64,000 nucleotides of DNA from Natrialba hulunbeirensis JCM 10989 (GTDB lineage Archaea > Halobacteriota > Halobacteria > Halobacteriales > Natrialbaceae). Of the stretch, positions 48,812-56,630 are shown piece by piece; position 1 is the stretch's first letter, and each line of letters begins with the position of its first letter. Made by a program: the position numbers and the translations under genes. The notes under the pieces are model-generated. The model made no database searches, had not been told where the DNA came from, and saw nothing but the letters and a program-made list of their open reading frames with translations. The stretch lies in the NCBI RefSeq assembly GCF_000337575.1, contig NZ_AOIM01000035.1, positions 111,498 to 175,497 on the forward strand, read 5' to 3'.

Positions 48812-49972
48812 ATGTCAAACCCGTTCGGAACCATCCCCGACGAGGCGATTCTCGAGGGGACCGCGACGGACGCCTACTTCGACCGCACGCGGACGACACT
48901 CGAGTACGCCGGGAAGAACCCCCACGTCGTCGCCGAGGTCACTGCCGACCAGTTCCCGACTGGGTCGTTCGACGTCGTCACGGGCGTCAAAGACGTCGCA
49001 ACGCTCTTCGAGGGGAGGGCCGTCGACGTCGACGCCCTGCCTGATGGTCTCCTGTTCGACGGCGGTCCAGTCATGCGAATCGAAGGCCCCTATCTCGAGT
49101 TCGCCGAACTCGAGACCTCGCTGCTCGGCTTTCTCTCACAACCGAGTGGGTTCGCGACGGCGGCACTCGAGGCTCGACTGGCTGCGCCGGAGTCGACCGT
49201 CCTCTCCTTTGGTGCGCGCCACGTCCACCCGTCGATTGCGGCGACGGTCGAGCGTGCGGCGTTGCTCGCCGGACTCGACGGCTTTTCGCACGTCGCTGCG
49301 GGCGAACTCCTCGGGCGTGAAGCAGGTGGCACGATGCCCCACGCGCTCATGTTCTGTTTCGGCGAGGGGAATCAGGCCGAGGCCTGGGCAACGTTCGACG
49401 AGGCGGTTCCGGAGGACGTTCCCCGGATCGCACTGGCCGACACCTTCTGGGACGAGAAGAGCGAGAGCCTGCTCGCAGCGGAGACGCTCGGCGAGGATCT
49501 CGATGGCGTCCGTATCGACACCACGGGGTCGCGTCGCGGTGACTTCCGCCACATCATCCGCGAAGTTCGCTGGGAACTCGACGTACGGGGCTACGAGGAT
49601 GTTGCCATCTTCTGCAGCGGCGGACTCGGACCGGATTCGATCCGCGAACTGCGAGACATCGCGGACGGCTTCGGCGTTGGAAGCCACATTACCGGTGCGG
49701 ACTCGGTCGACTTCAGCCTCGATATCGTCGAGATCGCAGGCGAACCGATCTCTAAACGCGGCAAGCTCTCGGGTGTGAAGGAGGTCTACCGAACCGAAGC
49801 TGGTGGCCACCACGTCGCGCTGGCCGACCGCGACGCGCCTGACGATGCGACACCACTCTTCGAACCGCTCGTCCGTGACGGCGAACTCGTCCGTGAGTTC
49901 GACCTCGACGAGGCGAGTGAGCGGTGTCTGGCCGACGCCGAGGCGGTCGGATTCGCCGACACAGAGCCGTAG
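48812..49972 (+). CDS. pncB: nicotinate phosphoribosyltransferase
   Basis: This 386-residue protein matches the archaeal/short nicotinate phosphoribosyltransferase: FGARHVHPSIAATVERAAL, HALMFCFGEGNQAEAWATFDEAVP, GVRIDTTGSRRGDF, FCSGGLGPDSI and SHITGADSVDFSLDIVEIAGEPISKRGKLSG are all family blocks. It converts nicotinate and PRPP to nicotinate mononucleotide in NAD salvage (Preiss-Handler pathway). With the probable nicotinamidase at 44480-45061 this gives nicotinamide to NaMN in two steps. The start ATG follows a TAGATTTTTGGCTT stretch that may carry the TATA element. Confidence 0.93.
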   Translation: MSNPFGTIPDEAILEGTATDAYFDRTRTTLEYAGKNPHVVAEVTADQFPTGSFDVVTGVKDVATLFEGRAVDVDALPDGLLFDGGPVMRIEGPYLEFAELETSLLGFLSQPSGFATAALEARLAAPESTVLSFGARHVHPSIAATVERAALLAGLDGFSHVAAGELLGREAGGTMPHALMFCFGEGNQAEAWATFDEAVPEDVPRIALADTFWDEKSESLLAAETLGEDLDGVRIDTTGSRRGDFRHIIREVRWELDVRGYEDVAIFCSGGLGPDSIRELRDIADGFGVGSHITGADSVDFSLDIVEIAGEPISKRGKLSGVKEVYRTEAGGHHVALADRDAPDDATPLFEPLVRDGELVREFDLDEASERCLADAEAVGFADTEP

Positions 49973-49980
49973 TTTCGTTG

Positions 49981-50121
49981 TCACTGCCTTCCGGTCACGA
50001 TAGCCGATCTCGTCTCCGAACTGGTGTTTGCTGACTCATTTGCCCAGATGTCCTCATTCTGATGGTAATACCGATCCGATAGTTCCACCGAGTCGGCGCT
50101 GTATTTACCGATACTCGGCAT
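49981..50121 (-). CDS. possible 46-residue small protein
   Basis: An open frame beginning MPSIGKYSADSVELSDRYY is acidic and ends at 49981. It lies in an otherwise empty intergenic region and could share the AT-rich promoter zone near 50150-50200. I see no domain and no family match that I can name, so it may be chance. Confidence 0.22.
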   Translation of the reverse strand: MPSIGKYSADSVELSDRYYHQNEDIWANESANTSSETRSAIVTGRQ

Positions 50122-50156
50122 CTATTAACTCACTCACTCCCTGATGCATCGGTAAC

Positions 50157-50196
50157 ATATTCGAAACATATAGTAAGGAATATTTATATATTCGAA
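50157..50196 (+). promoter_or_regulatory. TATA box flanked by repeated ATATTCGAA, promoter of the 50213 gene
   Basis: ATATTCGAA occurs at 50157-50165 and again at 50188-50196, 31 bases apart (about three helical turns). Between and overlapping them is TTTATATA at 50183-50190, placed correctly for a leaderless start at 50213. The TTCGAA core is palindromic, so the pair could be an operator around the promoter. Confidence 0.5.
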
Positions 50197-50212
50197 CTAT
50201 CTTTTTCGTGGT

Positions 50213-51406
50213 ATGGCATCTACTGCCAGGAATGGAAAACTCCTGTTTGGGCTTGGGGTACTGTTATTTGTAATTGATGCTGCCGGACTTACTGGGCCGG
50301 GTGAACCGCTGACAGCGCTGGGATCAGTTGTCAGTTTCTGGTGGTTGCTGGTCTTCGCCGGCGCTGCACTCGTACTCCTCCCGCGTCTCACCAGCGGTGG
50401 GAGCGTTCCGTTCCTCGACATCGATAACGGAATCAGTCAGGAACGCCAGGATATCGTCGCCGAAACTGACTGGTCCCGACTGGGCCGGTACACGCTCCGC
50501 AACTCCTATGGACTCGCACTGACCGTTTCTGCGGTCATCCTGTTCATTGTCGCGCTTGGGTTACAGGAGTTCGGTCTCGTTGCGCTCTGGGTCGCTGCGA
50601 TGATCATCGGGGCGATCATCGTCGCGATTACGTGGCGTTCCTCCTACGGGATCATTGCCGACCACACGGAGACGATCGCCGTCCGGGCACCGGACAACTT
50701 CGCTGCCCACTCGTTCCACATCGCACTCCGGCAGCAGGCAGAAGACCTCGGTTATCGAATCGCGACGTCCACATCTCCCACTGCGGCCGGCAGGGCATCG
50801 GCCGTTGCTGATGACGTGTTCCACGCAAGCGGTGGATTCGAGGCAACGACCCGTCCAATTGAACACTCCAGATCACTCGCACCCGAAGTTGACGACGAAT
50901 ATCTCGAACAGATTCTCACTGTCGCCACACTCGGGGTCTTCATCTCGTTGCTCGGCATCACACTCGTCGGCATCGACGCCGGCGGCGCTGCCGTGAGCGC
51001 GTTCGGTGGTGTCTTTTTCCTCGTCGGCACTACCATCGTCGCCTACGACTACGCGACCCGAACGCGAGAGTGGGCCAAACTCTACTGCGTCGAGGAGGGA
51101 ACCATCTATTCGACGACCGTCAACACGTACGATGACGGTGTCCAGGAGGCCTTCGAGTCGCCACGAATCGACCCGAGTTCGTCGACCACTGAGACAGCCG
51201 CAATCCTCTCAGTAACGGTCAGCGCAACGTGTACGCCGATGTACGGCGAAGAGAACGTCGAGGAAGACTTCGAGGAACTCGTCGCTGCCGTCGAGGACGC
51301 CGCAGACGAGTACCAGTTCTCCGTCGTCGACTCGGACACCGCACTCGAGTACGACGAGTCGACAGCCGACACGACTGCGGAGACTGCGGCGACTGACGCA
51401 GCGTAA
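50213..51406 (+). CDS. integral membrane protein of unknown function
   Basis: This 397-residue protein has two spans near the N-terminus, another pair around residues 100-145 (YGLALTVSAVILFIVALGL and LVALWVAAMIIGAIIVAIT) and a third pair around 225-280 (ILTVATLGVFISLLGITLVGI; VSAFGGVFFLVGTTIVAYDY). A soluble domain with conserved-looking strands separates them, and there is an acidic tail. I do not recognise a family. The C-terminal repeat of Thr-Ala-Glu is a typical haloarchaeal tail. A strong AT-rich promoter precedes it. Confidence 0.7.
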   Translation: MASTARNGKLLFGLGVLLFVIDAAGLTGPGEPLTALGSVVSFWWLLVFAGAALVLLPRLTSGGSVPFLDIDNGISQERQDIVAETDWSRLGRYTLRNSYGLALTVSAVILFIVALGLQEFGLVALWVAAMIIGAIIVAITWRSSYGIIADHTETIAVRAPDNFAAHSFHIALRQQAEDLGYRIATSTSPTAAGRASAVADDVFHASGGFEATTRPIEHSRSLAPEVDDEYLEQILTVATLGVFISLLGITLVGIDAGGAAVSAFGGVFFLVGTTIVAYDYATRTREWAKLYCVEEGTIYSTTVNTYDDGVQEAFESPRIDPSSSTTETAAILSVTVSATCTPMYGEENVEEDFEELVAAVEDAADEYQFSVVDSDTALEYDESTADTTAETAATDAA

Positions 51407-51468
51407 CTGATTCGTCGTGGTTTTCGTGGTTCTTCGTTTTCGAGGCGTATCCGCTGTTTCGACGCGAG

Positions 51469-52044
51469 TTAGCTGGTAGCCGACTCGGGTTCTGAGACGG
51501 GTCGTCGCCGCCATCCATACCAGAGGCCGCTGATACCACAGCCAAGAACGAACAGCACCGTCGTTTCCATCGCGATTAACAACAGGTATGGATCGAAGAC
51601 GACGAACGCGAAGGCTTCTTCGGCGACCGTCGACTCGCCGGTGAAGTACTCGCCAAAGAGGAGGCTATAGGGGATAGTTACGTCAGCAACCGACGTCATT
51701 GAGAGGTACGGATCGACCTGTCCCTCCGAATGCATTCGAGCGAGCGGCTCTGCCCTGAACACGCGAAAACTCGACCGAAGCAGGCGTCCGAAGCCCGAGA
51801 GCAGAAGCAGCAGTATCAGTGCCGGAAGTGTGACAACGACACCTCTGGTCAGTGCATAGACTGTCGATTCGGAGATGCCGCGACAGTCCGCCCGCCACAG
51901 TACGATCGGGATCGCTGCGATTCCGAGGAGAAAGGTCGACCAGACGGGAAGGTAGCCGGCAATAATCCCATACACCCAGAGACAGTATCCGACAGCGACC
52001 GCCGTTCCGACCAGCTCGGGAAGCAGTTGCGGGTGGCCTGCCAT
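51469..52044 (-). CDS. integral membrane protein of unknown function, 191 residues
   Basis: Five hydrophobic segments are visible (AVAVGYCLWVYGIIAGYL, WSTFLLGIAAIPIVLW, VVVTLPALILLLLLSGFG, YSLLFGEYF region, YLLLIAMETTVLFVLGCGIS). The loop between spans three and four is partly soluble. No motif identifies a family. It is convergent with the gene at 50213 and divergent from nothing close, with its own 150-base upstream region. Confidence 0.6.
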   Translation of the reverse strand: MAGHPQLLPELVGTAVAVGYCLWVYGIIAGYLPVWSTFLLGIAAIPIVLWRADCRGISESTVYALTRGVVVTLPALILLLLLSGFGRLLRSSFRVFRAEPLARMHSEGQVDPYLSMTSVADVTIPYSLLFGEYFTGESTVAEEAFAFVVFDPYLLLIAMETTVLFVLGCGISGLWYGWRRRPVSEPESATS

Positions 52045-52195
52045 TGGTACCGTTCTCGAGTCGGTGGTCGAATAGGTGTTCTGGCTGAACTGGGTACTAG
52101 CGACTACTGTGTGTACTCCAAACTGCTTGCTGACAGCGACTGTTGGTATCCAATATGGCTGTCAGCAACAGAAGGACGCGACAGTATCGGTTTCG

Positions 52196-52795
52196 CTACA
52201 GTTCTTCGATACTGCCGTCAGCTTCGCGCTCGCGGAAGACCTGGCCTTCGAACAGCGTGACGACGACGTCGTCGTCCTGCCAGGCAGTCGGTGCGAGTTT
52301 GGCCTTGCGGCAGGTCCGATCGAGATACTCACGTTCGCTCCAGCCGTTTTCGACGGGCACTGTCGGGTAGAGCCAGCCACCCTCGCCGCCGTCGATGGCG
52401 ACACCGTGCGTGCCGAGTTCGATATCCGTGAGTGGATCGTCGGTGAGGACGACGTTTTTGACCGCACAGACCGAGACCGTGAGATTTGGCAACTCGGAGG
52501 GGCTTACCTCGGAGCCACAGGAGTCTTCGCTGGCGGCCTCGATCGCCGCGTCGACGATGACGTGACCGAGCTGTTCACCCGAGCGGTAGCCGCCGGCGCA
52601 GCCGCGCAGGCTGCCGCGACCGCGGGTGGACTCGAGCCGAACGAACGCACCGGTTCGCTCGTAGAAGCTCTCACGCATGCTCCCTGGTTGTTCTCGTTGG
52701 CCGTGTTCGACGTAGGATTCGACGGCTTCACGCGCGAGTTCGACCGCTCGCGCACCGTCTTCGTAGGAAAGGTTGACGCCCTGTCCCTGGGACAT
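52196..52795 (-). CDS. AMMECR1 domain protein (TIGR00296 family)
   Basis: This 199-residue protein is the archaeal AMMECR1 homologue. The diagnostic motif LRGCAGGY (here RGSLRGCAGGYRSG) lies near residues 70-80, followed by LPNLTVSVCAVKN and the C-terminal WLYPTVPVENGWSEREYLDRTCRKAKL. The family is widespread in archaea and eukaryotes but its biochemical role is not settled. The start MSQGQGVNLSYEDG was chosen; a longer start 12 bases upstream is possible. It is divergent from rnpB. Confidence 0.9.
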   Translation of the reverse strand: MSQGQGVNLSYEDGARAVELAREAVESYVEHGQREQPGSMRESFYERTGAFVRLESTRGRGSLRGCAGGYRSGEQLGHVIVDAAIEAASEDSCGSEVSPSELPNLTVSVCAVKNVVLTDDPLTDIELGTHGVAIDGGEGGWLYPTVPVENGWSEREYLDRTCRKAKLAPTAWQDDDVVVTLFEGQVFREREADGSIEEL

Positions 52796-52950
52796 ACACG
52801 TGTACATGAGACAGTCGTCCTAAAACGCTTCCATTCGGTTCGAAAATCAAACCACTGGGTGGTAGCGTTCCGATAGTGACACGTATTGTGGCTATCGACA
52901 ATCGACTGTGGCTTCGACCGAGGGACTTATTCGCTACTAGCACCTAGAAA

Positions 52951-53549
52951 TGGTGGAGAGAGAGCCTGGCTGCCGCGGCGGCGATCCTGGCAACGGGATG
53001 GCCGTGCAACGCGGACTACCCCTTCGGGGTGGCCCGCGCTCTTACCGTTGCCCGACTCTCCGAGTCGCGCAACGTGCCTAACGTGGGCCGTCTCTTCGAG
53101 ACGCCCCACGCTCCTAACGTTGGCCAACCCTCCGGGTTGCCCAACGCTCGCGAGGAAAGTCCCCCCACCTGTTCGGGCAGGTGACCGGACGCAAGTCCGG
53201 AGCGGGAGACCGCTGGCTCTGGAACAGAAACGACACGTCTCGGCCCGACCGATGATGCGTGCGAACCCGACCGAGAGGAAGGGGAGTCAACCCGCAGAGG
53301 GACGGCGACTCGGAGCGCCTCTGGCGCACGAGCTGCCGAGCGGTGTGTGGTCGGCGTTCACGGTTCGAAACCGTGGATCGTGCTCGTCACGATCGACCAC
53401 ACAGAGACGGCCGAGGATCGATGGAACGGCGAACCCTCACCGGTGCAAGTCCACGCCGTGGTAGCCCGAACACCACGGCTTTGCCGTGACGGCGTGGACG
53501 CTCAGCCGAATGCCGGGATGAACAGAAGGGGGCTTACTCCTCTCACCAA
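52951..53549 (+). ncRNA. rnpB: RNase P RNA
   Basis: This is the catalytic RNA that matures tRNA 5' ends. CR-I (GAGGAAAGTCC) lies at 53152-53162 and the 3' conserved block ACAGAAGGGGGCTTAC at 53522-53537. P1 is formed by TGGTG plus AGAG at the 5' end (52951-52960) and CTCTCACCA at the 3' end, and P3 by 52979-53004. The molecule is about 600 nt, clearly longer than the roughly 430-460 nt usual for haloarchaea. The extra length is mostly the 144-nt hairpin array between P3 and CR-I. A short T-run follows the gene. Confidence 0.95.
53010..53146 (+). repeat. four tandem 36-nt hairpin units inside RNase P RNA
   Basis: Units begin at 53010, 53046, 53082 and 53118, exactly 36 bases apart. Each has a 29-nt hairpin: an outer 6-bp stem, a 2x2 internal loop (CC opposite GC in units 2-4), an inner 5-bp stem and a 3-base loop (TTC or TCC), then a 7-nt linker (CTCTTAC, TGCCTAA, CTCCTAA, CTCGCGA). 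Outer stems are CGTTGC/GCAACG, CGTGGG/CCCACG and CGTTGG/CCAACG in units 2-4. Inner stems are ACCCC/GGGGT, GACTC/GAGTC, GTCTC/GAGAC and AACCC/GGGTT. The paired changes show selection for the fold. Confidence 0.9.
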
Positions 53550-53660
53550 TTTTTCACGCTGAGCGCCAGGACTGTCCTGCGCAACTGGCGTCGATACGAA
53601 TACCGCTCGCGTCAGCGATCAGGCGACGACTCGAGTTGGAAAAAGAACGGTGTGTCGTCC

Positions 53661-53912
53661 CTACTGTGCGATCTCGACGGAGAGATGAACTTCGGTCCGG
53701 CCAATCGTCACTTCGTACTGATCGTACGTAAACGAGATTTCTGGGCGGACATCGGTTGCAGTCTGGTCCGAAAAGAGTGCATCGAGTGCATCCGGATCGA
53801 TAGTATCGTACAGTGGTGGCAGCTCGGTCGGGTCGCAGTCAGCAGCCGTCGACACGGCTTCAATCACCGCGAGTGACGCGGTATGGTCGGTGTCGTAATC
53901 GTACTGTGCCAT
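53661..53912 (-). CDS. HalOD1 output-domain protein
   Basis: This 83-residue protein is a complete minimal HalOD1 domain: VIEAVSTAADCDPTELPPLYDTIDPDALDALF followed by ISFTYDQYEVTIGRTEVHLS. It is the second stand-alone HalOD1 in the window and has no regulator next to it. The start MAQYDYDTDHTASLAV was chosen because the domain begins there; an in-frame ATG 51 bases further upstream would add an unconserved tail. Confidence 0.8.
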   Translation of the reverse strand: MAQYDYDTDHTASLAVIEAVSTAADCDPTELPPLYDTIDPDALDALFSDQTATDVRPEISFTYDQYEVTIGRTEVHLSVEIAQ

Positions 53913-54244
53913 TGCTGTTGATCCCGCAGTCGAGTTCGTCCGATGGTGTACTTTCGAATCCATCCCACTTCTTGGAAGATGGGCCACACCATCTCATAAA
54001 AAGCTATCTAAATCCAAACTGTGTTCTCTCAGTTTAGGAAATAGCTATTGGAAACCAGAACACTTGGGAACGGACTATATGTATCCATTCTCGCACCATC
54101 TAGTATCGTCTCACTGCCAGTATCACCGCCCCGTTGGTATCGGAAGAGATGATTTGTTGACATCTAACATAGGCAGTCACACTGGACACCTCAACTCAAC
54201 CGTAAAACGGCCGCTGAACACGATGTTGTATCCCCAATACGTAT
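53913..54244. other. intergenic region without a recognisable gene
   Basis: About 330 bases between the HalOD1 gene and the left repeat copy near tRNA-Arg. Base composition is less GC-rich than the surroundings. No tRNA, no coherent open frame and no known motif was seen. It may be leftover of an integrated element whose edge is the repeat at 54245. Confidence 0.5.
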
Positions 54245-54370
54245 GCGTCCTGACGGAGTCCAACGCGAGTGGTAGCGAGCGTTGGGCACGTCAGGACCGA
54301 ACGCAAAAGCGGACGCTGAGCAATGCGAAGCGTCCGCGATAAGTGAGCGTCCTGACGGAGATTTGAACTC
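54245..54370. repeat. left copy of a 126-bp direct repeat (truncated tRNA-Arg 3' end plus two hairpins)
   Basis: Identical to 54494-54619 except for three substitutions. Its right end carries GTCCTGACGGAG and ATTTGAACTC, the last part of the tRNA-Arg gene read on the plus strand, then diverges from the tRNA. It therefore holds a 3' tRNA fragment that cannot fold into a tRNA. Inside are two inverted repeats: GTCCTGACG...CGTCAGGAC with an inner CCAACGC...GCGTTGG, and GCGGACGC...GCGTCCGC. Confidence 0.88.
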
Positions 54371-54493
54371 GCCAAGATGTTCCGGGCATGGGGCCCAAAG
54401 CGCCGTTCCGGACTGCAATTTGTCTGCTCAAATCTTCCAGGTCCGTCTTCTGAACACGGACGACTCGCTCCGGTCGTTGTTGTGTTCGGAAAA

Positions 54494-54619
54494 GCGTCCT
54501 GACGGAGTCCAACGCGAGCGGTAGCGAGCGTTGGGCACGTCAGGACCGAACGCAAAAGCGGGCGCTGAGTAATGCGAAGCGTCCGCGATAAGTGAGCGTC
54601 CTGACGGAGATTTGAACTC
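54494..54619. repeat. right copy of the 126-bp direct repeat, overlapping tRNA-Arg
   Basis: Same module as 54245-54370, offset by 249 bases. Its last 23 bases are the genuine 3' end of tRNA-Arg (54597-54619). The arms of the outer hairpin repeat the tRNA acceptor/T-arm sequence GTCCTGACGGAG, so the flank contains an extra copy of the tRNA tail sequence. The 123 bases between the two copies show no gene. Confidence 0.88.
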
Positions 54620-54669
54620 CGGTCCCTGGCTCCGCAAGCCAAGAGGATAGTCCACTACCCTATCAGGAC
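54597..54669 (-). tRNA. tRNA-Arg(GCG)
   Basis: On the minus strand the acceptor strands GTCCTGA (54669-54663) and TCAGGAC (54604-54598) pair, with discriminator G at 54597. The anticodon stem TTGGC/GCCAG closes the loop TTGCGGA, giving anticodon GCG. The T-arm is CGGAG-TTCAAAT-CTCCG. No CCA is encoded and no intron is seen. Its 3' end is part of the direct repeat described at 54494-54619. Confidence 0.93.
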
Positions 54670-55129
54670 TCATCTCTTCGTAGCCGCGTGGACATTAAAG
54701 CCCTTTCGAAAGCAACCGGCGAACGGGCCTGTTTCGGCCGATTGTGCCTGTCTAACTCTCCCACGACACCGTTCAGCGTCCCACCCCACCGCAAGTCGTG
54801 CTGGCGGTAGCACGAACGCCTGTACTCGAGTACTGACCCTGACCGACCACCTGCGCACATTCAAATAGGATGACAGGCCCATCATGCGGTACGCACGATG
54901 ACGCAGGGAACCAAGACGAGTTGTACTCGAGTTGCGTCCGGCGCGCGTCGGGTACTCGAGGTTGGCTGTCCGTCCGCGATGCCCGGCAGCGCTTCCGAAT
55001 TCGGCGTGGTCGTTACGTCGAGCATGGGCAGAGACGAGCCAAACAGCGAGGGCCAACAGTCTTCGCGCGTCCATCGCACACATCGAATGGATAACGCTTA
55101 TGCGCGGGCTACGCCTGCACGAGCATAGA
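54670..55129. other. intergenic region between tRNA-Arg and rpa2; no convincing gene
   Basis: About 460 bases. Several frames of 60-75 codons are open on both strands, but none has a familiar motif, a plausible composition or a good start. TTTAATG (minus strand, about 54691-54697) is placed to serve as the tRNA-Arg TATA element. The rpa2 promoter should lie within the last 100 bases. Confidence 0.45.
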
Positions 55130-56566
55130 ATGAGCGATATCGAGGGCGTCTACGAAGATCTCGAGGCCGACGTTTCTCTCGACGAGTTTCGCGAGGCCGT
55201 CGAGGCGAAAGTCGAGCAGATGGGGGGGCTCGCGGACGAGGAGACCGCGGCGATGTTGATCGCCCACGAAATCGGCGAAAGCGAGGTCGGCGGCATCGCC
55301 GACATCGAACCCGGCATGGAGGTGGCGAAGTTCGTCGCCAAGGTGCTCTCGATCGGCGAGCGCCGCACCTTCGAACGCGACGGCGAGGACGAAGACGGCC
55401 AGGTCGTCAACGTCGAAGTCGCCGACGAAACCGGCTCCGTGCGTGCGGCGTTCTGGGACGAACACGCCGAGGCCGCACTCGGAGAACTCGAGGAAGGCCA
55501 GGTACTACGAATCAAGGGTCGCCCGAAGGACGGCTTCAGCGGCGTCGAGGTCAGTGTTGATGAAGTCGAACCGGATCCGGACACTGAGGTCGACGTGCAG
55601 GTTTCGGATACGCACACCGTCGAGAGCCTCTCACTCGGTCTTTCGAACGTCAACCTGGTCGGACTGGTTCTGGATACGGGGACTGTCCGGACGTTCGACC
55701 GCGACGACGGCTCCGAAGGGCGCGTTTCGAACCTCGTGCTCGGCGACTCGACCGGGCGCGTCCGCGTAACGTTGTGGGACGAACAGGCAGACCTCGCGAC
55801 CGAGACCGAGACGGGGACGACCGTCGAGGTCGTCGACGGCTACGTCAAGGAGCGCGACGGCAGTCTCGAACTCCACGTCGGCAACCGCGGCGCAGTCGAG
55901 GAAGTCGACGCCGAGGTCGAGTACGTGCCGGAGAGCACGTCTATCGAGAGCGTCGAAATCGGCCAGGAGGTCGACCTCGCCGGCGTCGTCCGCTCGGCGG
56001 ATCCGAAACGGACGTTCGACCGCGACGACGGCTCCGAAGGGCAGGTCCGGAACATTCGCGTTCAGGACGCGACCGGGGACATTCGCGTCGCGCTCTGGGG
56101 CGAGAAGGCCGACATTGACATCGGGCCGGGCGACGAAGTCGCACTCGGCGACGTCGAGATCCAGGACGGCTGGCAGGACGACCTCGAAGCCTCCGCAGGC
56201 TGGCAGTCGACGATTACGGTACTCGAGTCCGACTCCGAGCGCACGACGGACGGCGATGAGAGCGGTAGTGACGACGAGAACGCGGGACTCGGCGCGTTTG
56301 CGGGCGATGCGTCCGGAGACGACGAGACGTCCGACGCGGCGAGCGCCGATGCAGCTGACGCCGCCGACGGCGACGATGCTGGTGACAGTGACGGCGACGA
56401 AACCGAGTTCACCGGCGTCGTCGTGCAGGCTGGCAACCCGGTCGTCCTCGACGACGGCGAGACGACGATGAGCGTCGACACCGACGTCGATGTCGGACTC
56501 GGCGAGGAAGTCACTGCACGGGGCGTCGTCCGAGATGGCCGCCTCGATGCAAACGACGTGTTCTAA
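55130..56566 (+). CDS. rpa2: single-stranded DNA-binding protein RPA2-type, multi-OB-fold
   Basis: This 478-residue protein resembles haloarchaeal RPA2. After a helical N-terminus (VYEDLEADVSLDEFREAVEAKVEQMGGLADEE) three OB folds follow at about residues 60-150, 165-265 and 285-395. All share a motif such as RTFDRDDGSEG(R/Q)V, then a strand ending in RVALWG or RVTLWD. After an acidic linker (about 396-435) comes a short C-terminal OB-like piece. RPA coats single-stranded DNA in replication and repair. It is transcribed toward the histone gene and is separated from it by about 64 bases. Confidence 0.9.
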   Translation: MSDIEGVYEDLEADVSLDEFREAVEAKVEQMGGLADEETAAMLIAHEIGESEVGGIADIEPGMEVAKFVAKVLSIGERRTFERDGEDEDGQVVNVEVADETGSVRAAFWDEHAEAALGELEEGQVLRIKGRPKDGFSGVEVSVDEVEPDPDTEVDVQVSDTHTVESLSLGLSNVNLVGLVLDTGTVRTFDRDDGSEGRVSNLVLGDSTGRVRVTLWDEQADLATETETGTTVEVVDGYVKERDGSLELHVGNRGAVEEVDAEVEYVPESTSIESVEIGQEVDLAGVVRSADPKRTFDRDDGSEGQVRNIRVQDATGDIRVALWGEKADIDIGPGDEVALGDVEIQDGWQDDLEASAGWQSTITVLESDSERTTDGDESGSDDENAGLGAFAGDASGDDETSDAASADAADAADGDDAGDSDGDETEFTGVVVQAGNPVVLDDGETTMSVDTDVDVGLGEEVTARGVVRDGRLDANDVF

Positions 56567-56630
56567 GCAGTCCTTGCGCTGTCAAGCGGCGAGGAAAAGC
56601 GTTAAGGGCGTTAACTTCACCTATGATGGT

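Noticed and set aside
53010-53146. CRISPR-like appearance of the 36-nt periodic array
   Set aside because: The period consists of diverged hairpins with covarying stems inside RNase P RNA, with no conserved repeat plus unique spacers and no cas genes nearby.
54245-54420. A second tRNA gene at the left repeat copy
   Set aside because: Only the last 23 bases of tRNA-Arg are present; the sequence beyond them cannot form anticodon, D or acceptor 5' arms.
54870-55094. Open frame of 75 codons before rpa2
   Set aside because: Composition is arginine- and glycine-rich, there is no recognisable motif, and several overlapping frames on both strands are equally open.
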